Origin: Methanobrevibacter sp.
GTDB taxonomy: Archaea; Methanobacteriota; Methanobacteria; Methanobacteriales; Methanobacteriaceae
Reading direction: 5' to 3'
Assembly: GCF_017539065.1 (NCBI RefSeq)
Contig: NZ_JAFYHP010000027.1
Coordinates: forward strand, 34,121-98,120
Length of the DNA stretch: 64,000 nucleotides
Position numbers and translations under genes: made by a program. The notes below the pieces were generated by a model. It was not told the DNA's origin. It saw only the letters and a program-made list of their open reading frames with translations, and ran no database searches. How positions within the stretch are numbered: position 1 is the stretch's first letter; every line of letters starts with the position of its first letter. Positions 19,601 through 26,078 of the stretch are shown piece after piece.

Positions 19601-20229
19601 ATCAAACTCCAATTAATGTCATCTTCACTTTTAAAAATTCCATTGCTGACGCTTACATTTGACAATGAAGAATAGATTGCTGAACCAAAATTTGCATAAT
19701 TGTCTATGAATTTATCATTATAACTGGCATAGGTAGAATTACTGATATATAATGCTCCCCCACGCATGCCCCTACAATTTATAAATGTCACATTGTTTGT
19801 AACGATGTTTTTTCCCAAAATCATTGAAGGCAAGTTTCCATTTTTCAAAACAAGATTATTGATTGTGAGATTAGTTGCATCAATTTTAAACAGCCTTGTC
19901 TTGTTCTTACCGTCAATTACATAATTATTACCGTTAATGACAAAGTTATCCTTTTTAACAATAACCCCATCAGTATCATCTCCGTCTTCATAAACATAAT
20001 TCCTTTGAATGTCCAATTTATCATCGGAATTGTTTATATCTGAACTTAAAGCAGTTAATGAAGCATTTTCATTTTCAACAGTTAAAATTTCATTGTTATC
20101 AATGGCCATAGTTGTTGAATCATTTATTTCAAGAGTATCTTGCGTTGCATTATTTGCACTGACTGCACTAATAGAAATCAGCACAATCAATGTAGAAAGC
20201 AAAATGACCATCATTTTCCCTTTTTTCAT
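16693..20229 (-). CDS. Secreted beta-helix adhesin with an embedded papain-like (C1A) cysteine protease
   Basis: The product has 1,178 residues with a signal peptide (MMVILLSTLIVLISISAVSA). Residues about 80-440 are right-handed parallel beta-helix repeats (NSTF-, GGA- and INNSADYKGGAFF-type coils). A complete C1A peptidase follows at about 480-690: Gln and Cys in NQGNMASCWAF (Cys near 497), His in NANHAICVVGWD (near 643) and Asn in KNSWGTEWGDEG (near 673). Next come a lectin-like beta domain (about 720-860), Ig-like repeats and a Lys-rich C-terminal repeat (about 1080-1178) typical of Methanobrevibacter wall-associated proteins. It would act outside the cell, cleaving host, microbial or self surface proteins. 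An RBS GGAGGTTAA and TATA box TTTATATG (20269-20276) precede the start; a second promoter lies at 20439-20474. Domain calls are firm, the substrate unknown. Confidence 0.9.
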   Translation of the reverse strand: MKKGKMMVILLSTLIVLISISAVSANNATQDTLEINDSTTMAIDNNEILTVENENASLTALSSDINNSDDKLDIQRNYVYEDGDDTDGVIVKKDNFVINGNNYVIDGKNKTRLFKIDATNLTINNLVLKNGNLPSMILGKNIVTNNVTFINCRGMRGGALYISNSTYASYNDKFIDNYANFGSAIYSSLSNVSVSNGIFKSEDDINWSLIYSYGSDMEIANSTFTNTTSKYATAIYNIYGNLTLWKSRFVNLFAMNTAGAIASKERYNDIIEGCEFINVSSSKNGGAIFFDGGEVQEGNALISSALFENCSSEFGGAVLSLAMALEIRDSTFINNSADYKGGAFFTSAMEGKIINCSFKDNYLKVPIDYLTYGGGAAYIDNSIITVNDCKFIDNQALNGAGLYFYDCEYHIDNLEFNGNGNAIITFFDDSCEKGKLFGNDTILKSDFNNVYYPSVVSGIGKQLALINNTVNITNIPSRYSLKDEHLLTPVKNQGNMASCWAFAIVGSLESALLKATNVTYCLSENNVQNSMLMYSLYGSNSVYEAADNMVGLGYVLSWFGVYPYNYDDYDELGKISPIITSPEHIHIQDVVLVPYAPGNLDSAATVKQAILKYGALTGNLLFDDEYYNETTYGYYYPEFENANHAICVVGWDDNYSKDNFNTPAPGDGAWIIKNSWGTEWGDEGLFYVSYYDQTLNPSQDHYGPASFIGFIIENTLPYNNNYQYDFSGISDYQEDFKEYIYLNYFEAYQDDVIAGVGTYFDDENVSYKIEVIVNGQLVYTQNGVSPFFGYHTVKLDKYVSVKKGDNFSVAITSDSLPLCLFSRAHYNEATSQSYMGGYWEDESVGGSVCCLKVYTLSNPFITENIAECYSQDKVFAVNVSESNVTVMVSVNGVNITNISDENGIANFKLPLLKPGFYTITTYVNGTAVINTINISSSIGVDEKITVGYNSNSKFTVNFYDAGCKVISSVTIPIYNHIGSYKITFKNYLTSETVTSTVNVVSRLSGNKNINMFYNGQNTYSVKVFGADGKVVGKNVIVTIKINKKTFRVKTNANGMAILKIPNTITPGTYTITATYAGQTVKNTLKVKQVLTSKKTVKVKRTSKKLVLKATLKQGKKVIKGKKITFKFQSKTYSAKTNAKGIAKITIKKNVIKKLKKGKSYAVKITYLKDTIKTTVKVQ

Positions 20230-20292
20230 AAAAAATTAACCTCCATATAAAGTATATGCATTACCCTACATATAAATTTTAGAAGCAAAATT

Positions 20293-20361
20293 AAATATAG
20301 TAATGTTGTAAAAGAAGTTTCAGAGCCAAGTTATATTGATACTCAAACTAGACTATTCTAA
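20293..20361 (+). pseudogene. Relic of the 16249-16542 reading frame
   Basis: Read in frame, this stretch gives KYSNVVKEVSEPSYIDTQTR then LF and a stop. The ORF at 16249 has KDSDVVKEISDPSYIETHEK at the matching place. Identity is clear at protein level while third codon positions differ, so it is a diverged paralogue rather than a recent copy. There is no start codon or RBS. It lies inside the leader of the minus-strand protease-adhesin if promoter copy B is used. Confidence 0.5.
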
Positions 20362-20438
20362 TAAGGCAGATTTGTTAATCTAATTTTTTTCATTGTGTAA
20401 TGTGAAGTATGTTTTTTTCATTACATCATAAAAGACCA

Positions 20439-20474
20439 CATATAAAGTTTTTAGAATGTAAGTGCTCAATACAT
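20439..20474 (-). promoter_or_regulatory. Promoter with shared dyad (copy B)
   Basis: On the minus strand the 19-nt variant ATGTATTGAGCACTTACAT (20456-20474) is followed after exactly 9 nt (TCTAAAAAC) by the TATA box TTTATATG (20439-20446). It points leftward at the protease-adhesin, about 210 nt upstream of its start. Because that gene has its own nearer TATA box, copy B may be a second promoter or the remnant of a lost gene's promoter. The right arm of the dyad is intact; the left arm is one base short. Confidence 0.6.
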
Positions 20475-20593
20475 CTTAAAGCAAATAATAAATTGTATTT
20501 GCTAAAAACAATGAATTTGAAGGGAGATAATATTAAAAACTGTGGATTGTGCAATATAGGATTATATATATTATTAGCAATATATTTATAGCC

Positions 20594-21181
20594 ATGAAAG
20601 AATTTAGCAGCACTGATGAAAAGATTATTAAGGCCACATTTGAAATTCTTCAAAGGGAAGGATTTACAAAAGCAACAACTAAAAAGATTGCTGCCGAAGC
20701 GGGCGTGAATGAAGTAACAATTTTTAGAAACTTTCAAAATAAGAACAATTTGGTTGAGATTACAAAAAATTATTATCTGCAGTTACTAATTAGCAAATTA
20801 GAGGAGATATTTGAATTTGGGGAAGATGAAGGAATCGAAGAATATCTCAAAATTTCTTTTTTCGGCATTTTAAGTCTTTCAGATGAAGATTTCAGTATAA
20901 TTCGAGTAGCTATGGAAGAAGTAAGAGAAAATCCTGAGAATCAACTTTTAATATCTGAAATCACTGATGTGATATTAAATAAATTGGAAGAATTTTTCAA
21001 ATTGAAAATGGAAAAAGGCATAATTAGACAAGTCAATCCGAAAGCATTGGCGATAATGTGTTTTGGCATGCTATTCCAGTCAGTTATATTATGGAAGATA
21101 TATAATAAGAATCTTGAGTTTGAAACAAACTATTACGCAGATGACCTGATAAATATAATGTTTGAAGGAATAAATCCATAA
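20594..21181 (+). CDS. TetR/AcrR-family transcriptional regulator
   Basis: The product has 195 residues from the ATG at 20594; an upstream in-frame ATG (20549) would add a hydrophobic, promoter-derived leader and is rejected. The N-terminal HTH is classic TetR: ATFEILQREGFTKATTKKIA, AEAGVNEVTIFRNFQNKNNL (about 12-52). The all-helical C-terminal part (about 55-195) would bind an effector and dimerise. TATA-like sequence directly before the ATG implies a very short leader. It converges on the phosphopantetheinyl transferase and flanks the protease-adhesin. It could control either, or bind the shared dyad, but nothing in the sequence proves a target. Confidence 0.88.
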   Translation: MKEFSSTDEKIIKATFEILQREGFTKATTKKIAAEAGVNEVTIFRNFQNKNNLVEITKNYYLQLLISKLEEIFEFGEDEGIEEYLKISFFGILSLSDEDFSIIRVAMEEVRENPENQLLISEITDVILNKLEEFFKLKMEKGIIRQVNPKALAIMCFGMLFQSVILWKIYNKNLEFETNYYADDLINIMFEGINP

Positions 21182-21193
21182 CCAAATTTATTT

Positions 21194-21862
21194 TTAATAT
21201 AATTCATCAACAGTTACTTCCCGTAACTCCAATGCATCGTAGTGGCTGGCAATTCCAATTTTATAGTTTTCAATGTCAAACAGATTAAATTTTAAATTAT
21301 TTTTGTCATTTTTTAGTCTGATTGTATCTTCAATCATTATTTCAAAACTGTCCAGTTGCAGATTCATACCGAGACCAGTATATTTCATGTAGCTTTCCTT
21401 CAAAACCCAGTATTTGAAAAATTCTTCATAATTGTTTTTGGCATTCATGATGTTTTCATATTCGCCGTTGTAGAAGTGATGTTTAGCTATGTTTAAATCA
21501 ATTGCATGGTCAATATATTCAATATCTGCTCCAACTTCCTTATCGGATATTGCGCATAAAACCATTTTGCCGGAATGACTTAAATTGAAATGAATGTTTT
21601 CATGATTGGATATGTATGCCTTGCCGTATTTTTCAGTTTTAAAGATTGGATCTGTGATGTTTTCTTCCGACAATAATTTTTTCAAAAGCAGATAAGCTCC
21701 GGCACTTAGCTTTTTGTCCTTTTCAAATCTGTAAAAATCGATTTTTTCCTGACGATTTTTGGAAACCAAATCGTAAGCATTTTCCAAATCCAGATTTTCC
21801 ACATTACAATAAGCTAATCTAATCATGTTATCGTAAAATACAATAATGTCTCTCAACTTCAT
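21194..21862 (-). CDS. Sfp-type 4'-phosphopantetheinyl transferase
   Basis: A 222-residue enzyme that transfers phosphopantetheine from CoA to the Ser of carrier domains. Family motifs are present: NLSHSG (93-98), GADIEYID (111-118, Mg-binding Asp113 and Glu115) and WVLKESYMKYTGLG (152-165, Glu156 and Lys155 region). It is the only such enzyme in the window, and the NRPS at 3949 has three carrier domains that need it, so they almost certainly work together although about 8 kb apart. No strong RBS is visible at the first ATG; an alternative start is the Met at residue 13. It is convergent with the TetR gene, 12 nt apart. Confidence 0.92.
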   Translation of the reverse strand: MKLRDIIVFYDNMIRLAYCNVENLDLENAYDLVSKNRQEKIDFYRFEKDKKLSAGAYLLLKKLLSEENITDPIFKTEKYGKAYISNHENIHFNLSHSGKMVLCAISDKEVGADIEYIDHAIDLNIAKHHFYNGEYENIMNAKNNYEEFFKYWVLKESYMKYTGLGMNLQLDSFEIMIEDTIRLKNDKNNLKFNLFDIENYKIGIASHYDALELREVTVDELY

Positions 21863-22034
21863 TCAAGGCATGTTCCATTAAATAGACTCTATTTGAAATA
21901 ATTTAAATAGTTAAGTGTTTACATATAATTCAAATTTTAAATATGATTTTATAGTGATTAAAACAAATATTACTTTTTTAAATAAGTTATTTCTTTAAAA
22001 TAATCATTATTTTTCTTTATTTTATTATTTTAAG

Positions 22035-22071
22035 ATGCAAGTGAGCACTTACATTCGAAAAACTTTATATA
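22035..22071 (+). promoter_or_regulatory. Promoter with shared 20-bp dyad (copy C, best copy)
   Basis: ATGCAAGTGAGCACTTACAT (22035-22054) is a near-perfect dyad: 9-bp arms, 2-nt centre, a single mismatched pair. A 9-nt BRE-like spacer (TCGAAAAAC) and the TATA box TTTATATA (22064-22071) follow. Initiation is expected near 22095 and the ATG is at 22132. Spacing and sequence match copies A and B. Confidence 0.75.
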
Positions 22072-22131
22072 TGGTCTTGAATAAAGTAACAGTAGAAAAT
22101 ACAAGTTTCTAAAAATAAAAAAGGTTTTAAT

Positions 22132-23151
22132 ATGAAAAAATTTGCATTAATCACAATCTCATTATTGATTTTAATTATCGGTGTTGGCATTGCTTCAGCA
22201 ACCGATATTAATGGTACCATTGATGATGCATCCATTCATGCAATTGATCATCAATGTAGTGTAGATGAAATAAATAATACTGTTCAAAATGACGCCCATG
22301 ATAACAGCATTATTTCTGTTGGAAATGATGCAGATGTTAATGGCACTATTGTCAATAGCAACAGTTCCACCGCTGCAACTGGGAATTCAAATCAAAATCC
22401 TTTAGACCAAAAAGTAGTTCCAACCGTTGGTGTAAAAAATCCAAAACCTATTGATTTAAGTCCTGAAAATCAGAATTCTCTTAAAAAAGACATTGCAAAA
22501 TATAACAGATACTTCCAAAATAATCATTTAAAAACAATGTCAAACGGTAAACAATTCTCTAAAATGGACTTGATTTTAGAGATTTACAAACACTACTCAT
22601 TTGAAGACACTGTAATAATCGCAACCCACGTATTAAGGGATAACGGATTAAAAATATCCTTCAGTGAAGTGGAAGCCATGATGTACCAAATGATTGACGG
22701 ATCAGTATATACAGGTTCCAAAGAAATGAACGGTTCCTACTATAAGAATGAAATGCACAAAGCAGATGAATTACACAAGTCAATCAACAACGAATCCAAA
22801 AAATACATAGACCTCTTCAATAAAAAGAATGGAAAGGCTTTTATTGACATTCCAAATCTTCGTTACTCATATCTTGATTTGATTTTAGAAATTTACAGGA
22901 ATCATACAAGCATTGAAGAAACAATATTGATTGCTACCCATACATTGCAGAATTGCGGTTACAATGTCACTGCCGCATCTATAGAAGATACCGTTAATCA
23001 AATGATGCATGCATCAATCAAAACAGATAACAGCCAGTTTACTTCACTGCAGTATTTCCTTTTCTTTACTGAAATAAAAGTTATGCATGAACAGGGAGGT
23101 AACATTGAAGATTTGGCTTTCATAGGTACCGGATTTCCTGTACAGTTATAA
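22132..23151 (+). CDS. Secreted two-repeat protein, possible cell-wall binding
   Basis: The 339-residue product has a signal peptide (FALITISLLILIIGVGIASA, cleaved near 23), an Asn/Ser/Thr-rich linker (about 25-105) and two related helical repeats (about 120-200 and 215-290). The repeats share YN/FN-x-N-x-K start regions, DLILEIY and TVIIATH/TILIATH motifs. They faintly resemble pseudomurein-binding repeats, which would place the protein on the wall, but the match is too weak to name. No catalytic residues stand out. It is monocistronic between a dyad-controlled promoter and a hairpin terminator. Confidence 0.7.
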   Translation: MKKFALITISLLILIIGVGIASATDINGTIDDASIHAIDHQCSVDEINNTVQNDAHDNSIISVGNDADVNGTIVNSNSSTAATGNSNQNPLDQKVVPTVGVKNPKPIDLSPENQNSLKKDIAKYNRYFQNNHLKTMSNGKQFSKMDLILEIYKHYSFEDTVIIATHVLRDNGLKISFSEVEAMMYQMIDGSVYTGSKEMNGSYYKNEMHKADELHKSINNESKKYIDLFNKKNGKAFIDIPNLRYSYLDLILEIYRNHTSIEETILIATHTLQNCGYNVTAASIEDTVNQMMHASIKTDNSQFTSLQYFLFFTEIKVMHEQGGNIEDLAFIGTGFPVQL

Positions 23152-23179
23152 TATAACAAGAAATTATTATGTTTAATTA

Positions 23180-23214
23180 ACTAGGATTTTTTCCTAGTCC
23201 TTTTCTTTTTTTAT
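23180..23214 (+). terminator. Hairpin terminator after the secreted two-repeat protein
   Basis: Stem ACTAGGA / TCCTAGT (23180-23186 and 23192-23198, 5-nt T loop) followed by a T-rich tract to 23214. Confidence 0.6.
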
Positions 23215-23648
23215 TTTTACATTTTAAATTACCTGCTTATTTTTAAGAATTTTAGCCCGAGTTTTGAAAAAATTTCATGAAAAATTAAAAAAATATGAAA
23301 TTCAATGACAGAGATTAACTGAAGTATAACCACCATAACTTCTGATTAACATTTTAAATTTTAAGCAATACTAAACCTTATTTTAAAATCAATGTAAAAC
23401 TAAGGAAATACTATTAGATTTATTTTAAAAAATTAGTTAATATATTCTTATATATGTAAAATAAAGATAGTAACAACTTATATACAATAAATAAAAGTTA
23501 TACTATCAGTTAAATTTTATACACTCCCAATTTAAGAATTTAAATCAAAAAACAAAATATATACATATTAATAACATAAAAATAAAAAGTTTAAATCAGC
23601 GAAATTTTTTGTAGCAACTTAATTAGCATAAGTCTTAAAAAAAGTAGT

Positions 23649-23703
23649 GTAGAGAGGTAAGTAGTACAACTATCGCATAAGTTTTCATATAACTCTCTCC
23701 AAA
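23649..23703 (+). repeat. ~55-nt direct repeat R1 with hairpin potential
   Basis: R1 lies in the otherwise gene-free 757-bp gap 23152-23908, 205 nt upstream of the zinc-ribbon gene. It shares with R2 (24448-24505) the blocks AAGTAG-ACAACT and GTTTTCATA-AACTCTCTCC. Outer complementary arms (AGAGAG / CTCTCT) enclose an inner hairpin AACT...AGTT; in R2 the inner stem gains a C-G pair at the position that is A-A here. Apart from the terminator at 23180, the rest of the gap is very AT-rich with no supported feature. Confidence 0.5.
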
Positions 23704-23908
23704 TAATAATTAATTTATAATTTCATTTTTAAGTTATATAAAATTAATCTAGTTTTAGTGAAAAATACTTCTGCAATGAAACTTATTCTTAATGATTTAT
23801 CAATTACATATTCGACAAACATAGTGGAAATTAGAAAAATATACACAATATATAAATAAGTTTTTTGACTGAAATTTGTTTAAGAGGACAATTTGAGAGG
23901 GGTATAAT

Positions 23909-24448
23909 ATGACCAATTTTTGTACTAACTGCGGAACCAAATTAAGAAAAGAAGATAAATTCTGTACAAACTGTGGAACTAAAATAATAACAGATGGGAA
24001 TTATTGCACTAAGTGTGGAAATAAAATAAGAAAAGAAGATAATTTCTGTACAAACTGTGGAAATAAAATAACTCAATCTGATGTAACACAGAATAACCAT
24101 TCATCAAGATCAGCGCCAGACAGTATAGAAAAAGAAGAAAAGAAAAAATCAAAAATAGATGATGAAATATTCAAATCAGAAGAAATAAAACCAGAAATAA
24201 GAAAAAACAATATTGCCCCAAAAGTCAGACCCATTAGAGAAAAAGAAAAGATAAGTAAAAAAATAGAAGCGAATGAAAGGACTTATGGAGGCTATTGCGG
24301 TTTTAATTGCAAACATTACTACGAAGAAATTATAGATGGGGACGGAGGGGTAACTGCTGATTATGAGGAGGATATGTGTGGTGTTTTCTATTATTGTAAT
24401 TTAGACCATTCCTTAGTTGAGGGACGCTTTTGTGAAGATTATGAATGA
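23909..24448 (+). CDS. Tandem zinc-ribbon protein
   Basis: The 179-residue product starts with four near-identical CxxC knuckles (FCTNCGTK, FCTNCGTK, YCTKCGNK, FCTNCGNK, residues 5-50). These form two zinc ribbons of the kind common in archaeal membrane or regulatory proteins. A charged, Lys/Glu-rich linker (about 60-125) leads to a second Cys-rich part (GYCGFNCKHYY, CGVFYYC, FCEDYE; about 133-179) that may bind another metal. There are no membrane segments. A strong RBS (GAGAGGGG) precedes the ATG and TATA-like AATATATAAATAAG lies about 60 nt upstream. Repeat R2 begins at the stop codon and R1 lies upstream. Function unknown; protein or nucleic-acid binding is possible. Confidence 0.75.
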   Translation: MTNFCTNCGTKLRKEDKFCTNCGTKIITDGNYCTKCGNKIRKEDNFCTNCGNKITQSDVTQNNHSSRSAPDSIEKEEKKKSKIDDEIFKSEEIKPEIRKNNIAPKVRPIREKEKISKKIEANERTYGGYCGFNCKHYYEEIIDGDGGVTADYEEDMCGVFYYCNLDHSLVEGRFCEDYE

Positions 24449-24505
24449 TAGAGAGAACATAAGTAGCACAACTCTATCATGAGTTTTCATAGAACTCTCT
24501 CCAAA
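24448..24505 (+). repeat. ~55-nt direct repeat R2 with alternative hairpins
   Basis: Starts on the last base of the zinc-ribbon stop codon. It shares most positions with R1. Two mutually exclusive foldings are visible: GATAGAG with CTCTATC, or AGAGAG with CTCTCT plus the inner AACTC...GAGTT hairpin. It could be a 3' regulatory or terminator structure, or one copy of a small dispersed element. Confidence 0.5.
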
Positions 24506-24516
24506 GTATAATTAAA

Positions 24517-24906
24517 TTAATTAGGAATTACAGTTACATTTCCTTCATAGGTACAGCCCTGATATTTATCGTGGCCGGCAAATGTAAAATCTCCATAGTA
24601 ATTATCTTTACCTGCATCAGGCAGATATTCAGCGTTTTCAATTGTAAACTCACCATTTTCGTCTGTTTGAGCAACTACAATTGTTCCCATCTGATAACCG
24701 GGTTTATGGAAAGATATTGTTTGATTTGGAACCCCTTGACTGTATGCGTCCATTAGCATTCCTGAAAAGGAAGCATTTTCTTGAACTTCAGTTTCATTTA
24801 GGATTATAAAAGTAGCTACATCATTGTTAAATTGGAACCAAAATACCCCAATACAAATTACAAATGCAACTAATAAGATTATTAAATAATAGCTTTCTTT
24901 TTCCAT
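24517..24906 (-). CDS. Membrane-anchored single Ig-like domain protein
   Basis: A 129-residue protein with one N-terminal transmembrane anchor (YLIILLVAFVICIGVFWF, about 7-24). The extracellular beta-sandwich domain matches bacterial Ig-like/transthyretin-like repeats: GMLMDAYSQGVPNQTISF, then TDENGEFTIENAEYLP and GCTYEGNVTV. It immediately follows the RNA-binding protein gene (adjacent stop and start), so it may ride on the L15e transcript, although the functions look unrelated. No enzyme motif is seen. Confidence 0.7.
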   Translation of the reverse strand: MEKESYYLIILLVAFVICIGVFWFQFNNDVATFIILNETEVQENASFSGMLMDAYSQGVPNQTISFHKPGYQMGTIVVAQTDENGEFTIENAEYLPDAGKDNYYGDFTFAGHDKYQGCTYEGNVTVIPN

Positions 24907-25329
24907 TTAATCACTACCTAAAATAGCTTCACGTACTTTATCAACTGCAATTTCTTTTTTTGCAGGATAAGCGGCAATTTTAATTTTAAGATGAATTGCA
25001 TCTCCTTTATCTAGGATAGTTAATTTTTCATCTAGAGCGTCAGTCTTATCAAATCTTAAAAACAAGTTACCTTTTTCATCCATTTTTCGCTCTAAATCAT
25101 TATTTAATTTATCTAAATCTACACTTTCTAAAAGTGTGTTAAAAAAAGTTTTTGTGTATTTTTTTTTAGATACAGTACCTGATAGAATTATTATTTTATC
25201 TTCAAGTAATCCTTCAGCCTCTTCTGCTTCTATTTCCGCATCAGGCAAAATATTTAAAATAGCTTGACTAATTTCGTCAATGCTTTCATTTTCATAAACG
25301 AAAGCTCTGAATTTGATATTATGAATCAT
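24907..25329 (-). CDS. Exosome-associated RNA-binding protein (COG1325-type)
   Basis: This 140-residue protein looks like the archaeal COG1325 family, predicted RNA-binding/exosome-associated proteins usually encoded next to rpl15e or RNase P genes. Features include the start KFRAFVYENESIDEISQAIL, a central charged stretch, and FLRFDKTDALDEKLTILDKG followed by IHLKIKIAAYPAKK. The gene follows rpl15e by 31 nt, as in many euryarchaea. A role in RNA processing with the ribosomal gene is known for the family only by context. Confidence 0.75.
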   Translation of the reverse strand: MIHNIKFRAFVYENESIDEISQAILNILPDAEIEAEEAEGLLEDKIIILSGTVSKKKYTKTFFNTLLESVDLDKLNNDLERKMDEKGNLFLRFDKTDALDEKLTILDKGDAIHLKIKIAAYPAKKEIAVDKVREAILGSD

Positions 25330-25351
25330 TTAAATCAAAATAAAAAGGATT

Positions 25352-25374
25352 GAAGAAAAATTAGATTTTTCTTC
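25352..25374 (-). terminator. Stop-overlapping hairpin after rpl15e
   Basis: Perfect 10-bp arms GAAGAAAAAT / ATTTTTCTTC with a 3-nt loop; the rpl15e stop codon (25361-25363) lies inside. It sits between rpl15e and the downstream RNA-binding gene, so it may attenuate rather than end transcription. Confidence 0.4.
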
Positions 25375-25918
25375 TTCTGGCTTGTTCAGAGCCTTTTCCT
25401 TTAGATTTGATTCCACGTCCTTTGTTACCAGCACTAGTTAAGCCTCTGAGAGCTCTGTTAGTGTGTTTTTTGGAGCAAATCCAATTGATTTTTTTATCGT
25501 TAATGATAGAAGGACTTTGTGGATCTACTAAAATTACTTCATAATATTTATGTTTTCCTGTAGACCATACCCAATAAGAGTTTAATACTTCTAAGTTAGG
25601 GTATTTTTTACCTACACGTTCTTCAGCAATTCTTTGAAGTGATTTAGCTTGGGTAATTTTGTTTACACCCATTCTTTTAGGTTTACGACCGTTGAAGCGA
25701 CGAGTTTTTCTTCTTCCACCACGTCTTACTCTGGTTCTTACTACAATGAAACCTTTTTTAGCTCTGTAACCTAAACTTCTAGCTCTGTCGAGCCTGGTTG
25801 GTCTTTCAATTCTTTGAACTGCTTTTTGTTTGCTCCATTTTGGAGCTCTTTGCCACATGAGCTCACGTACGTAAGACTCATCTGGGTTTTTCCATGCGTC
25901 TCTAATATATTTATACAT
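25361..25918 (-). CDS. rpl15e: Ribosomal protein L15e
   Basis: A 185-residue large-subunit ribosomal protein of the archaeal/eukaryotic L15e family, close to full family length. Signature stretches are [12 protein letters not shown] at the start, [39 protein letters not shown], and a basic tail ([20 protein letters not shown]). It binds 23S rRNA. It leads a small cluster with the COG1325 protein. The upstream leader (25919-26009) contains several short hairpins and a GGTGT-type RBS. Confidence 0.98.
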   Translation of the reverse strand: MYKYIRDAWKNPDESYVRELMWQRAPKWSKQKAVQRIERPTRLDRARSLGYRAKKGFIVVRTRVRRGGRRKTRRFNGRKPKRMGVNKITQAKSLQRIAEERVGKKYPNLEVLNSYWVWSTGKHKYYEVILVDPQSPSIINDKKINWICSKKHTNRALRGLTSAGNKGRGIKSKGKGSEQARRRKI

Positions 25919-26009
25919 AAATTAACACCTTTTTGTTCAGCCACTAGGGCCACATCCATATGGGAACTTATCCCAAAAAAAGTAATTTATCACTGTTAAA
26001 AATAACAGT
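25919..26009 (-). promoter_or_regulatory. rpl15e promoter and structured leader
   Basis: An inverted repeat ACTGTTA-AAAA-TAACAGT (25992-26009) abuts a TATA-like GATAAATT on the minus strand. It could be an operator for rpl15e or the terminator of the glycosyltransferase upstream, since T-runs follow it. Downstream, the transcribed leader has small hairpins GGGA..TCCC (GGGATAAGTTCCC) and GCC..GGC (GGCCCTAGTGGC) before the RBS. A structured leader is suggestive of ribosomal-protein autoregulation, but this is inference. Confidence 0.35.
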
Positions 26010-26078
26010 AATCAAATATTTGTTTTATCTATTTATAAAGGTATCGTAAAAATAGAAAATTTTTCTAGTTTTCAAGGA

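Noticed and set aside
25771..25959. Possible upstream ORF overlapping the start of rpl15e
   Set aside because: It runs out of frame inside rpl15e, has no RBS, and its composition is that of a frame shadow.
25930..25995. C/D-box-like pattern (GTGATAA ... CTGA) in the rpl15e leader
   Set aside because: The C-box does not match RUGAUGA and no internal D'/C' pair is convincing.
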